Assembly: GCA_900543695.1 (NCBI GenBank)
Contig: UQSG01000011.1
Location: 3,214 to 67,213 of the forward strand
Reading direction: 5' to 3'
Origin: an uncultured Clostridium sp.
GTDB lineage: Bacteria > Bacillota > Clostridia > UBA1212 > UBA1255
Length of the DNA stretch: 64,000 bases
The position numbers and the translations under genes are program-made. The notes beneath the pieces are model-generated. The model had not been told where the DNA came from and did not search any database. It worked only from the letters and a program-made list of their open reading frames with translations. Positions 44,399 through 52,956 of the stretch are shown one piece after another. The stretch's first letter is position 1. Every line of letters begins with the position of its first letter.

Positions 44399-45403
44399 AT
44401 GACACGGAGAAGGCTATTGCCTGCAATATTATTAGCGGGGATTCTTGCTTCGGTTTTATTGCTTGCGGGCTGTAAAAGTACGGAGAAAGGTGTATCGACT
44501 TGGTCGGCAAATGGCGGCGATCCGTCTTTTGAAAAACAAGAAGAGGTTTCCGCGGACAAGCTGATGCAGTTCGGCGTATATCCTCAGTCGAAAGCGGACA
44601 GTAAGATTCAAAGTGATATCAAGAGCAAGGTTACGATCGATGAGGAAACGGGATTATGGAACGAATGCGATGACGAAACCATGTATGCGAGATATGATCT
44701 TGAGACGGGATACTTCATATATGCGGCCAAAGTTGACGGCGTCAGGCAGGAGGAACAATATTATATGCAATGCGGGGAAGACCTGTTTTTGGTTGAGCCT
44801 CTTCAATGGATTGTTCTGGAGACGGTCGGATCCGACAGTATTATTATTTCCAATAAAGTGATAGACGGCGGCAGAAAATACAGCGATCTTTACGGCGAAT
44901 GCACATGGGAAACATCTTCCATGCGCGACTGGCTCAACGGAACGGGAGATTATGATGCGAGAACGGGTTCGGCATATAATACGCAATTGAACTTTATCAA
45001 CAGAGCGTTTACAAGCGACGAAATCAGCCGCATTCAGACGGTCAGTCTTACCGCGGCGGACAACGAAACATACGGTACGGACGGGGGAGCAAGCACCACC
45101 GATAAAATATATCTTCTCTCCGCGGCTGAGTTTGAAGAATATTTTAAAGCGGAAGACAGTGAAATCAATGCAATGGCGTATGCCACGGATTATGCCGTAG
45201 CACGCGGCGTTTCCGTGGGCGAGGATTCTGAGGCGAACTGGTGGCTGAGAGACCCGGGTGCGAAGACGTATATGCTTGGCGTCAATCGCGCGGGTACTGT
45301 AACGGAGGGCGGTTATTCCGTACATGATACGACTGAGGGCATACGGCCAGTGCTTCGCGTTCCGACCTCGCTGCTCCAGAGAGTAGAAGTCTCCGCAGAG
45401 TGA
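44399..45403 (+). CDS. DUF6273-domain lipoprotein
   Basis: 334 residues. Lipoprotein signal with lipobox 'LAGC' near residue 25. The body carries the DUF6273 pattern: 'FLVEPLQWIVLETVGSDSIIISNKVID', 'WETSSMRDWLNG', 'IYLLSAAEFEEYF' and the C-terminal 'WWLRDPG' followed by 'GIRPVLRVP'. This domain is common in Clostridia surface proteins and distantly resembles formylglycine-generating folds; no activity is established. AGGAGG (44383-44388) precedes the ATG. It is monocistronic, followed by tRNA-Lys. Confidence 0.8.
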   Translation: MTRRRLLPAILLAGILASVLLLAGCKSTEKGVSTWSANGGDPSFEKQEEVSADKLMQFGVYPQSKADSKIQSDIKSKVTIDEETGLWNECDDETMYARYDLETGYFIYAAKVDGVRQEEQYYMQCGEDLFLVEPLQWIVLETVGSDSIIISNKVIDGGRKYSDLYGECTWETSSMRDWLNGTGDYDARTGSAYNTQLNFINRAFTSDEISRIQTVSLTAADNETYGTDGGASTTDKIYLLSAAEFEEYFKAEDSEINAMAYATDYAVARGVSVGEDSEANWWLRDPGAKTYMLGVNRAGTVTEGGYSVHDTTEGIRPVLRVPTSLLQRVEVSAE

Positions 45404-45440
45404 TCGGGAAACAGCATTTTCGAAAATTTTCAAAAGACTA

Positions 45441-45469
45441 TTGACAACGCCTGTCCGGTGTTGTATTAT
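45441..45469 (+). promoter_or_regulatory. Promoter of tRNA-Lys
   Basis: TTGACA (45441-45446), 17-bp spacer, TATTAT (45464-45469). The start near 45476 leaves a ~29-base 5' leader to be removed by RNase P. Confidence 0.75.
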
Positions 45470-45504
45470 ATCCTAGCGCTTTGCAGAAGCAAAGCCTTGG
45501 ACGT

Positions 45505-45580
45505 GATCTATTAGCTCAGTTGGTAGAGCACCTGACTTTTAATCAGGGTGTCCGGAGTTCGAGCCTCCGATAGATCACCA
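45505..45580 (+). tRNA. tRNA-Lys (anticodon TTT)
   Basis: 76 bases including an encoded CCA. Acceptor arms GATCTAT / ATAGATC with discriminator A, D-arm GCTC-AGTTGGTA-GAGC, anticodon stem CCTGA / TCAGG around CTTTTAA (TTT), T-arm CGGAG-TTCGAGC-CTCCG. All stems pair fully. It is flanked by its own promoter and terminator, so it is a single-gene unit. Confidence 0.97.
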
Positions 45581-45585
45581 CGGAA

Positions 45586-45618
45586 ATCCGAATCTGCATG
45601 CCGCAGATTCGGATTTTT
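45586..45618 (+). terminator. Rho-independent terminator after tRNA-Lys
   Basis: A perfect 12-bp stem ATCCGAATCTGC / GCAGATTCGGAT with a 5-base loop, then TTTT. Confidence 0.9.
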
Positions 45619-45652
45619 ATATTGAACGGAAATTTGGAAGGAAAAGATCAGA

Positions 45653-46996
45653 ATGATTGAGAACCAGACAACGCAGGAAAAGAAAAAAATAACGGAACCC
45701 ACCATATTATCCGGCTTTCTGGAGCTTCTTCCCAGAGAACAGATGATGATGACGCACATGATGGATACCATCAAAAATACATTCGAAAGTTATGGCTTTA
45801 TCCCCCTTGATACGCCGGTACTAGAGAAAGCGGAAATCTTGCTGGCGAAAAGCGGCGGAGAAACAGCCAAACAGGTATATCGCTTCAGCAGAGGCGACAG
45901 CGATATCGCCATGCGTTTTGATCTGACCGTTCCTCTGGCGAGGTATGTAGCGCAGCATTACGGTGATCTTACTTTCCCGTTCCGCAGATATCATATCGGC
46001 AAGGTCTATCGCGGTGAAAAGCCACAGAAAGGGAGATTCAGAGAATTTTACCAGTGCGATATTGACATCATCGGAAATGGCACGCTTGGAATCGTAAATG
46101 ACGCGGAGATCGTAAGTGTAATTTTTTCAACATTTAAAGCGCTGAATATCGGAAAATTTAAAATCATGATCAATAATCGGAAGCTGCTCAACGGCTGCTT
46201 TGCGCATCTGGGAATACGCGACCACGTCGAAGCGCTCAGGATCATAGATAAAATCGATAAAATCGGCAGAGAAAATGTCAAAAGGGAGCTCGTGGCAATT
46301 GGAATCGGCGCAGAACCGGCGGAAGCGCTGCTTGACTTTATCGGCATATCAGGCAGCATTCAGGAGATCCTCTCACAGCTGAAGTCAAAAAACATTTCAA
46401 ACGCAGCGTATGCGCAGGGCCTTGCAGAGCTGGAGGCGGTCTGCGGGAATATAAAAGCGCTCGGCGTAGACGAACAATATTTTACAATCAGTCTGAAAAT
46501 CGCAAGAGGCCTCGATTATTATACGGGCACGGTGTATGAGACGCTTCTCACCGATTATCCGCAGCTCGGCAGCATTTGCTCCGGCGGGCGCTATGATGAG
46601 CTGGCATCGAATTACACCAGACAAAGCCTTCCCGGGGTAGGAATTTCCATCGGACTGTCGCGCCTGTTTTATCAGCTCAACGAGGTGGGCGCAATCAGCT
46701 GCGACGGCGCCTGCACACCGACCGAAATTCTTTTTATTCCAATGGAGGACACGGTTTCTTATACGCTGGAAAAGGCCACGGCATTTCGCAATGCCGGTTA
46801 TCGCGTTGAGGTATATCTGAACGAAGGAAAGCTGTCGAAGAAGCTGACGTATGCCAATAAGCTGGGGATTCCCTATGTCATAGTCGTCGGAAGTGAAGAA
46901 CGCGAAAAAGGAATCCTTCGAATCAAAAATATGGCGACGGGAGAACAAACCGAGCTTTCATCCCCAGAAGACGTCAAAAGCATCGTAAAAAAATGA
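45653..46996 (+). CDS. hisS: Histidyl-tRNA synthetase
   Basis: 447 residues, class II synthetase that charges tRNA-His. Motif 2 region 'RYHIGKVYRGEKPQKGRFREFYQCD' and the HisRS-specific 'ARGLDYYTGTVYE' and 'CSGGRYDELA' are present, followed by an anticodon-binding domain (~350-447). 'RFDLTVPLARYVAQH' fits the histidine pocket region. It starts 35 bases after the tRNA terminator with GGAAGGAAA upstream; no T-box leader fits in the gap. hisZ-like paralogues lack these signature motifs, so this is the true synthetase. Confidence 0.95.
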   Translation: MIENQTTQEKKKITEPTILSGFLELLPREQMMMTHMMDTIKNTFESYGFIPLDTPVLEKAEILLAKSGGETAKQVYRFSRGDSDIAMRFDLTVPLARYVAQHYGDLTFPFRRYHIGKVYRGEKPQKGRFREFYQCDIDIIGNGTLGIVNDAEIVSVIFSTFKALNIGKFKIMINNRKLLNGCFAHLGIRDHVEALRIIDKIDKIGRENVKRELVAIGIGAEPAEALLDFIGISGSIQEILSQLKSKNISNAAYAQGLAELEAVCGNIKALGVDEQYFTISLKIARGLDYYTGTVYETLLTDYPQLGSICSGGRYDELASNYTRQSLPGVGISIGLSRLFYQLNEVGAISCDGACTPTEILFIPMEDTVSYTLEKATAFRNAGYRVEVYLNEGKLSKKLTYANKLGIPYVIVVGSEEREKGILRIKNMATGEQTELSSPEDVKSIVKK

Positions 46997-46997
46997 T

Positions 46998-47026
46998 TTG
47001 ACATCAGTTGTATTTCTATGTAGAAT
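46998..47026 (+). promoter_or_regulatory. Promoter of the small acidic-tailed membrane protein gene
   Basis: TTGACA (46998-47003), 17-bp spacer, TAGAAT (47021-47026), starting one base after the hisS stop. The leader is ~27 bases. Confidence 0.75.
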
Positions 47027-47059
47027 TGATATAAATATTATATCGAAGGGGTTTCATAT

Positions 47060-47554
47060 ATGAGAAAAAGAACGTTACTTACGAATATATTCATTGTTGT
47101 ATTGATGATTTCCATCGTATTCGTACTTCTGGCTTTCTTTGAAGTTTTTCCGGAAAGCGCCCAGTCGGCGATCCTATTTGCTTCGATGTCACTTGCCTTG
47201 ATTTCGGTTGCGCTGGTGGATATTGTTTTCCCGCTGATCGACAACGCGTCCAGATTTAAAAATGAAAATTCTTATAAAGTAAAAACGGTTATAAAAATCG
47301 TATTGTTCCTTGTAGCCGTCGCGTTTCTTCTGTTTACCGTGAAGGGCATCGGCTTCTTCAAAACACAGTTCCTCGGAATCGCCCTGTTCTGCGTCGCATA
47401 TCTGGCTCAATTCTTTATTGACCTTGACAAAAACAAAAAGAATCAAGGCGAAGAAGAGGATGATGAGGACGCGGCCGAAGACAGGATCGAGGATGAAGAG
47501 GAATTCGACAACAATTACATCGACGATGCGGAAGAGGACGATGAGGACAAATAA
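47060..47554 (+). CDS. Small four-span membrane protein with an acidic tail
   Basis: 164 residues, not recognised. Four hydrophobic helices are visible (~7-32, 37-60, 70-95 and 100-122), then a ~35-residue tail almost wholly Asp and Glu (133-164). It has a strong promoter of its own and AAGGGG before the ATG, so it is probably well expressed. The last 40 bases overlap the end of mtaB on the other strand. The tail might bind cations or basic partners; no function is claimed. Confidence 0.7.
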   Translation: MRKRTLLTNIFIVVLMISIVFVLLAFFEVFPESAQSAILFASMSLALISVALVDIVFPLIDNASRFKNENSYKVKTVIKIVLFLVAVAFLLFTVKGIGFFKTQFLGIALFCVAYLAQFFIDLDKNKKNQGEEEDDEDAAEDRIEDEEEFDNNYIDDAEEDDEDK

Positions 47555-48841
47555 CCGGTCACCGTTTCTCCGTCCGTACTGAGCGGGATTACCGTTCCCG
47601 TTTTTCCGCGCAGATTCTGATCTGACGCGCAGACAAATTCAATAAAATTTTCAGAATGTCCTTTGAGAAACCCGTCTTTCCAAGTTTCGAAAAGGACGTT
47701 CGCTTTTTTCCCCGAAGATACGAATTCCGAAAGCAGGGAAGCTTTTATGGAAGCCTGCATTGAAGCCAACTGAGCGGCACGCTGCTTTTTGACGGCCTTG
47801 GGGATTTGCCCCTCCAACTGGGCCGCCGCTGTTCCGGAACGCTGTGAATACGGAAAAATATGCACGTGCAGAAAGCGGACTGCTTCTAGAAAACGTACCG
47901 TCTCCAGAAAGTCTTCCTCCGTCTCTCCCGGGAATCCGGTAATGACATCGGCGAATAAATTACAGTCCGGGAAAAGCGATTTCAGATATAAAATCTGCTC
48001 CATCGCCGTCTGACTATTATATCTTCTGCGCATGGCGGCAAGAATCTTACTGCTGCCGCTCTGAAGTGAAATGTGAAAATGCGGGCAAAGCTTTTCGACG
48101 GTTTTCAGCGCGTCCGCAACGTCCTTCCGGATAAAAAACGGATCGAGAGAGCCAAGGCGGATTCGCTCAAGCCCGTCCACCCTGTCAAGCTCGGAAAGAA
48201 GCGCAAGCAGGTCAAATTGGTAGGAGGAAATCTCGATGCCAGTCAAAACGATTTCCTTGCAGCCGCCGTTGACAAGCGTACGAACTTCTCGCAGAACGGC
48301 AGCTCGCGGCTTCGAGCGAACGGGCCCGCGCGCCGTTGGGATGATGCAGTACGAACAGCGCGCCCCGCAGCCGTCTTCAATCTTGATATAAGCGCGCGTC
48401 CGATGAAAGGTATCGACAGAAACATCGCAGAGCGTATGCGAGAAAGGCAATATGGAAACGGACTGCTCCCGGCACCCGCTGCTTGCGGCCGCTAAAATGC
48501 GTTCCGCGACCACCGTTTTGTTCTCGTTCCCGGTAATCAACGTTACTCCTTCGATTTTTGAAATCAATTCCGGCCGGGTCTGTGCCAAGCATCCTGTGAC
48601 AGCAATAAAAGCGTTCGGATTTTTATGGATCGCGCGGCGCACGACGCGGAGCGCTTTCCGATCGCTATCCGCGGTAACGGTACAGGTATTGACGACATAT
48701 ATATCGCAGATATCGTCAAACTCCCGGAGCTCGACGCCCCGCGCGGCAAGCGCCGCGGCAATGGCCTCGCTTTCATAAAAATTTACCTTGCAGCCCAGTG
48801 TGTAAATCGCAGCAGTATACTGTTTTTTTTCTATGACGCAT
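47515..48841 (-). CDS. mtaB: tRNA t6A methylthiotransferase MtaB, 5' end disrupted at an A8 run
   Basis: Adds a methylthio group to t6A37 of tRNA. The radical-SAM site 'CGARCSYCIIP' and the UPF0004 cysteines are present: 'TLGCKVN', 'NTCTVT' and 'VTGCLAQ'. The frame with all three cysteines is open up to 48873, but it has no ATG, GTG or TTG before 'TLGCKVN'. The first such codon is a GTG at 48642, which would drop two required cysteines. An ATG at 48841 with a good upstream site lies one base out of phase, and the frames meet at eight A residues (T8 on plus, 48823-48830); one A fewer would restore a normal ~440-residue protein. So this is either a sequencing slip, a true frameshift, slippage, or a rare ATA start (48834). 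The Ser-rich C-terminus is odd. Confidence 0.8.
47584..47605 (+). terminator. Terminator inside the convergent mtaB gene
   Basis: CGGGA / TCCCG stem with a 7-base loop followed by TTTTT, 30 bp after the stop of the acidic-tailed protein gene and within the mtaB coding region. Confidence 0.6.
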
Positions 48842-48901
48842 CCACCCGATCCTTTAAATTTAAAGCGGTAAAATTATAGGCGATCCGCAATTTAATGTCA
48901 A

Positions 48902-48930
48902 TTGACAGAAAAAACAAAACCGATTATACT
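48902..48930 (+). promoter_or_regulatory. Promoter of the DUF881 / deacetylase / yqfCD cluster
   Basis: TTGACA (48902-48907), 17-bp spacer, TATACT (48925-48930). The position rules out a coding start at 48902 and supports the ATG at 48974. Confidence 0.8.
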
Positions 48931-48973
48931 GAAAAAGAAATTTTGCATTCTGCGGAGGAAGCCGGCGCGGGAT

Positions 48974-49720
48974 ATGGAGAAACGACAGAAAAGAACTAGA
49001 CTGCAAAATGCATCGTGTGTAATGCTGATTTTGGTATTGCTGGGCTTTGTCATATCCGCCCAGATTAAATCAGTGGCGATGGAGCAAAAGAAAACGGAAT
49101 CCGCAAAGCAAGAGCAGATTGCGCAGTATGAAGAGAAAATCGCTCAGCTGGAAGCCGAGCTCGCCGAAAATAAAGCGCAGTACGCCGTTCTATCGGACAA
49201 GTACAACGCCGAAATGAAAAGCCTTTACGAAAACGACAAGCAGTTTTACGAGCTCTACAAAAAATACGAAACGGATGTAGAACAGTATAAATTCTACGCC
49301 GGCCTGACAACGGTATCAGGTCCTGGCATCGATATCGGCCTTGACGATGCACAGAAAAAATACGAATCCATGTCCACGTTCATCGTGCATGATATTTACA
49401 TAAATGAAATCATCAATATTTTACGGATTGCCGGTGCACAGGCCATCTCGGTAAACGGAGAGCGGATCGTGGCCATGTCCGAAACGCTGTGTCTGGGGCC
49501 GAGCATCCGCGTGAACAATACGAAGCTGTTCGCTCCCTATCACATCGAAGCCATCGGAGATCCTCAGACGCTCCTGGCAGCCGTCAAGAGCAGCGCGATT
49601 TATGAGACCATGCTGAAGGAGAATTTGATTGTGGATCCGGTGATCAAAGAGCAGATCGTTATCAAAAAATACAACAAATCCTATGAAGACTCTATTGATT
49701 TACTTACGGAATCTGAATAA
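48974..49720 (+). CDS. DUF881 family protein, first copy
   Basis: 248 residues from ATG at 48974; an in-frame TTG at 48902 is the -35 box of the promoter. A basic N-terminus, one transmembrane helix (~14-32), a coiled coil rich in Glu and Lys (~40-95), then the DUF881 domain ('GPGIDIGLDDA', 'INEIINILRIAGAQAISVNGERI', 'LGPSIRVNNTKLFAPYHIEAIGD'). DUF881 proteins sit near division genes in many Gram-positives, with unproven function. Outer-surface location is predicted. Nine to eighteen bases separate it from its paralogue. Confidence 0.85.
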   Translation: MEKRQKRTRLQNASCVMLILVLLGFVISAQIKSVAMEQKKTESAKQEQIAQYEEKIAQLEAELAENKAQYAVLSDKYNAEMKSLYENDKQFYELYKKYETDVEQYKFYAGLTTVSGPGIDIGLDDAQKKYESMSTFIVHDIYINEIINILRIAGAQAISVNGERIVAMSETLCLGPSIRVNNTKLFAPYHIEAIGDPQTLLAAVKSSAIYETMLKENLIVDPVIKEQIVIKKYNKSYEDSIDLLTESE

Positions 49721-49738
49721 AAGGGTACGGTGCTAACA

Positions 49739-50533
49739 ATGACGGAACAATTTGACAATCCCAATGAGCTGGAAGACAGCAGCGAAGTAAGCGTCATTAT
49801 CAGAAATAAGAATATCAGAAAGAGAAGAAAGCGTGCTGTAATTATCCGGAATACGGCGATTACGCTCGTATGCGTCGTGCTGGGAATCATCATTTCTATT
49901 CAATATAAGAGCCTCAGCGCCGCCGAAAATATTACAAGCTCCGATTCCGATAAAATTGCTTCCCTGCAGGCCCAGCAGCTGAAGCTGATCCAGGAGAACG
50001 AGGGACTTCTTACCGCAAAAGAAGAGCTGGAACAGAAGGTTGCGCTTCTGGAAAGTGCCACAAACGAGGAACAGATCAAAAAGCTGGAAGAGGAATTGAA
50101 TAAGATCAAAATGTTCTGCGGCACTACAAAAGTAACGGGAGACGGAATCTATATCTCGATTGTCCTTCAGGAAGAAATGTATCCTTCTACCTTACAGCGC
50201 CACCTTCTGACGATTATCAACGAGCTGAAGGCTTCCACGGCACAGGCGATTTCCATCAACGGAGAACGGATCACCGCCATGACGGAAATCCGGGTGGTCG
50301 GAAATTACGTCGTCATTAACGGCCGGCAGACCGAAGCCCAGAAATTCGAAATTTACGCGATCGGACAGCCGCAGGCTCTGCTCAGCGGCGTGCTTTTAAG
50401 CGGAAACGGCCCCTTGGCCAACTTGAAAAATGAAAACACCTGCGAAGTCACCTATACGACTTTGAGCGACATCATCATCGACGCCTGCAAACCGCAGGAT
50501 ATCGTAACTGGACTGCTCCAAAACGCGGAATAA
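49739..50533 (+). CDS. DUF881 family protein, second copy
   Basis: 264 residues from ATG at 49739; an in-frame GTG at 49730 is possible. Same layout as the preceding gene: charged N-terminus, membrane helix (~30-50), coiled coil (~60-105) and DUF881 domain ('TGDGIYISIVLQEE', 'LLTIINELKASTAQAISINGERITAMTEI', 'VINGRQTEAQKFEIYAIGQPQ'). The two are diverged tandem paralogues, which suggests they may pair. The coiled coils would allow that; this is inference. Confidence 0.85.
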   Translation: MTEQFDNPNELEDSSEVSVIIRNKNIRKRRKRAVIIRNTAITLVCVVLGIIISIQYKSLSAAENITSSDSDKIASLQAQQLKLIQENEGLLTAKEELEQKVALLESATNEEQIKKLEEELNKIKMFCGTTKVTGDGIYISIVLQEEMYPSTLQRHLLTIINELKASTAQAISINGERITAMTEIRVVGNYVVINGRQTEAQKFEIYAIGQPQALLSGVLLSGNGPLANLKNENTCEVTYTTLSDIIIDACKPQDIVTGLLQNAE

Positions 50534-50550
50534 ATCGAAAGCCCGAATAA

Positions 50551-50590
50551 TTGACGGCGCCCCGGCATAGATATTGTTGTACAACAATAT
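50551..50590 (+). promoter_or_regulatory. Promoter candidate overlapped by a perfect 20-bp palindrome
   Basis: ATATTGTTGTACAACAATAT (50571-50590) is a perfect palindrome with 10-bp halves. It covers TATTGT (50573-50578), a possible -10 paired with TTGACG (50551-50556) at 16 bp. The next feature is the ribosome binding site AAAGGGG of the deacetylase gene. An operator for a dimeric repressor is the simplest reading. Confidence 0.5.
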
Positions 50591-50611
50591 TGGAAAGGGG
50601 TGCCGATTTTT

Positions 50612-51433
50612 ATGCGCTCGAAATTATATATCGCCATGCCGGTACTGCTGCTCATGGCCTTGCTGACGTATCCGGTTTTACAAATTTTTTACGAGGCAGA
50701 GGAAAATCCGTATTCAGTGGAAATCGTGGAAACGAGCACGAACAGCGACAAATCCATCTGCAGGTGGGGACTGTGCCGAGGCAAAAACGGCTCCATCCCT
50801 GAAGCTGCGCAGGACGACACCGAAATCCTGCTGTCCGGCGGCGGCTTGTATCTAGGCGACGTAAATGAAAACAAAATGTACCTAACCTTTGACGAAGGGT
50901 ACGAAAACGGGTATACCGAGGCTATTCTCGATACGCTCAAGCAGGAAAACGTAAAGGCGATTTTTTTCATTACCGGTGATTATTTTGATAAAAACGACGC
51001 AATCATACGCAGAATGCTGGAAGAGGGCCACGAGGTAGGGAATCATACGATGCGTCACTATTCGCTGCCGGAGCTCAATTATGAAAAATGCGAAAATGAG
51101 ATCCTCGAGCTTGATCGCCTGTTTTACAACAAATTCGGCCGGCACATGCGCTTTCTGCGTCCGCCGAAGGGGGAGTATAACAGCCAGGTGCTTGAAATTG
51201 CGAACAGCCTAAATTATAAATGCATTATGTGGAGCTTTGCGTACAAGGACTGGCTGACCGACGAGCAAAAAGGAGCGGATTACGCCTTTCAGTCTGTCAC
51301 GGAAAATTTTCATAACGGCGCAGTCCTGCTTCTGCACGCCGTTTCAAAGGATAACGCAGACGCACTGGCCTCGATTATTCAGGAAGCCAGGAGGCAGGGG
51401 TATGAATTTGGAGATCCGGAGGACCTGGCATGA
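50612..51433 (+). CDS. PdaA-like polysaccharide deacetylase
   Basis: 273 residues from ATG at 50612; an in-frame GTG at 50600 abuts the AAAGGGG site. A membrane anchor or signal (~5-25) precedes a NodB domain: 'YLTFDEGYENGYTEAILDTLK' holds the catalytic Asp, 'GNHTMRHYSLPEL' the metal histidines, 'FLRPPKGEYN' the third motif and 'ILLLHAVS' (here VLLLHAVS) the last. The closest known group is PdaA, which deacetylates N-acetylmuramic acid on the way to muramic delta-lactam in spore cortex; in PdaA 'TFDNGYENGYT' is nearly the same. It overlaps yqfC by an ATGA. Confidence 0.85.
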   Translation: MRSKLYIAMPVLLLMALLTYPVLQIFYEAEENPYSVEIVETSTNSDKSICRWGLCRGKNGSIPEAAQDDTEILLSGGGLYLGDVNENKMYLTFDEGYENGYTEAILDTLKQENVKAIFFITGDYFDKNDAIIRRMLEEGHEVGNHTMRHYSLPELNYEKCENEILELDRLFYNKFGRHMRFLRPPKGEYNSQVLEIANSLNYKCIMWSFAYKDWLTDEQKGADYAFQSVTENFHNGAVLLLHAVSKDNADALASIIQEARRQGYEFGDPEDLA

Positions 51434-51639
51434 ATATTCCATCGATGCGCCTATATGGAAAAACCCGGGTGCAAATTCTTTCCCATAAGGGACTGTGCGG
51501 CTTCAGCGGCGAGGAAATCCAGATTCTCAGCGCCGTCGGGATCATCTGCGTCTGCGGAAAAAATCTGGAGATTACGGAAATCAACGATGAATACATATCC
51601 ATAAAGGGCTGCATCGATCGAATTGCCTATAAAGACTGA
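51430..51639 (+). CDS. yqfC: Sporulation protein YqfC (YabP family)
   Basis: 69 residues, shorter than the Bacillus protein (~93), missing part of the N-terminus. The YabP-family pattern 'VQILSHKGLCGFSGEEIQIL' followed by 'GKNLEITEINDEYISIKGCIDRIAY' is clear. Its ATG overlaps the deacetylase stop, and yqfD follows after 18 bp, the conserved yqfC-yqfD order. Expected in the mother cell under sigma-E, though no such promoter is evident here. Confidence 0.85.
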   Translation: MNIPSMRLYGKTRVQILSHKGLCGFSGEEIQILSAVGIICVCGKNLEITEINDEYISIKGCIDRIAYKD

Positions 51640-51657
51640 AACGGAGTTACGGATACG

Positions 51658-52836
51658 ATGTATAGATTCATGAGCTACATACAGAATTACGTAGAGATTA
51701 AAATCACAGGGGAACAGCCGCAAAAATTTATCAATATCTGCCTGCGCAGGCGTCTGGCTGTATGGCGGCTGACACGCATCTCAGACCATGAATTTACGCT
51801 GTTCCTGCTGGCAGGAGATTTTAAAAAAAACGTAAGGTCTGCGGCGAGAAAATCCCATGTGAAGGTTAAAATACTGAAAAAAAACGGTCTGATCTATACG
51901 CTGCGGCGATACCGGGCACGTAAGACGCTGCTGATTCTGTCTGTATTGCTGACGGCTCTTTTTTGCATGATGAGCTCGATGGTATGGAGCATCCGGATCG
52001 AGGGAGGCGACGCAGCGGACCGCCTCAGAACACAATCGCTCATGAATGAATTCGGTGTAAAACGCGGCAGCCTTTTGTCTAATATCAATACAAAAGCACT
52101 TGCCGAACAGCTTCTGCTTCATCAGAAGAACCTGAGCTGGGTTGGCGTACAGAAACGCGGCATGACGCTCAGCGTCCAGCTGGAAGAGGGGACGTTTTAT
52201 GAAGAAAAAACGGGGGAAACCATTGCGGCAGGCGAACCCTGCAATATCGCCGTTTCAAAGGATTGCCTTTTGTATAAAGTCACGGTGGAGCAGGGAACGC
52301 AGGTTGTCAGCACCGGCGATACGGCGCTTGCCGGTCAAATCGTCGTAAGTGGAGAGGGAAAACATGCAAAGGCCGATATTTTGGGCTGCGTCTGGTATAG
52401 GACGGAGGTCGAGGTCAGATCAGAGACGGAAATCCTTCGCCCGACCGGGAAAACACAGACACTCCATTCCCTTCTGCTGTTCGGACTGAAAATCGACGCG
52501 CCCTCCTGGAAATGGCTGCCCTGGAACTGGGGAAAAGAGGATTTTACCTCCTACGACAGCATTTACAGCGAAAACTACGCCGGAGCGGACGGATCGCTTC
52601 CGTTCGGAACGGCGACATTAATCAAGCGAGAAACGAAATGGGAAACGGTTTCGCTTACAGAAGAAGAAGCGAAAATCAAAGCGAGAACGGAAGCGGAGAG
52701 CGCCCTTGACGCCGCAATTCCGGACAACGCTCAAATTTTAAGAACCTCCGCATCGTTCGTGGAACGCGATGGGAAAACGTATTACACAGCATCCGCAGAG
52801 GTCCTGGAGCCGGTCGGCATCTGCGTCTCACCGTAA
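51658..52836 (+). CDS. yqfD: Sporulation protein YqfD
   Basis: 392 residues, the normal length. An N-terminal cytoplasmic domain ('VEIKITGEQPQKFINICLRR') precedes one membrane helix (~95-112) and a large outer domain with 'IEGGDAADRLRTQSLMNEFGVKRGSLLSNIN' and 'LSWVGVQKRGMTLSVQLEEG', all as in YqfD/SpoIV-type proteins. The molecular role is not established; it is needed for efficient sporulation in Bacillus. The usual following genes phoH and ybeY are absent; an EF-G paralogue comes next. Confidence 0.9.
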   Translation: MYRFMSYIQNYVEIKITGEQPQKFINICLRRRLAVWRLTRISDHEFTLFLLAGDFKKNVRSAARKSHVKVKILKKNGLIYTLRRYRARKTLLILSVLLTALFCMMSSMVWSIRIEGGDAADRLRTQSLMNEFGVKRGSLLSNINTKALAEQLLLHQKNLSWVGVQKRGMTLSVQLEEGTFYEEKTGETIAAGEPCNIAVSKDCLLYKVTVEQGTQVVSTGDTALAGQIVVSGEGKHAKADILGCVWYRTEVEVRSETEILRPTGKTQTLHSLLLFGLKIDAPSWKWLPWNWGKEDFTSYDSIYSENYAGADGSLPFGTATLIKRETKWETVSLTEEEAKIKARTEAESALDAAIPDNAQILRTSASFVERDGKTYYTASAEVLEPVGICVSP

Positions 52837-52843
52837 AACCACA

Positions 52844-52872
52844 TTGACAGGTGTGCAAAAGCATGCTACAAT
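52844..52872 (+). promoter_or_regulatory. Strong promoter of the EF-G paralogue
   Basis: TTGACA (52844-52849), 17-bp spacer, TACAAT (52867-52872) with an extended TGC in front (TGnTACAAT). Start near 52879, leader ~78 bases. Confidence 0.85.
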
Positions 52873-52956
52873 TTATCTATTATTGTACAAGCACTCAAAA
52901 CTTCATATGGACCTGTTTTTCATTTATATAATGTTTTATTCTTAGGAGGAATGTAT

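Noticed and set aside
45619..45652. T-box leaders for hisS, leuS or argS
   Set aside because: The available gaps are 35 bp or less, with no specifier stem or antiterminator sequence.
48640..48642. GTG at 48642 as the true start of mtaB
   Set aside because: It would remove the 'TLGCKVN' and 'NTCTVT' cysteines needed for the auxiliary iron-sulfur cluster, while the same frame continues open upstream with clear MtaB sequence.
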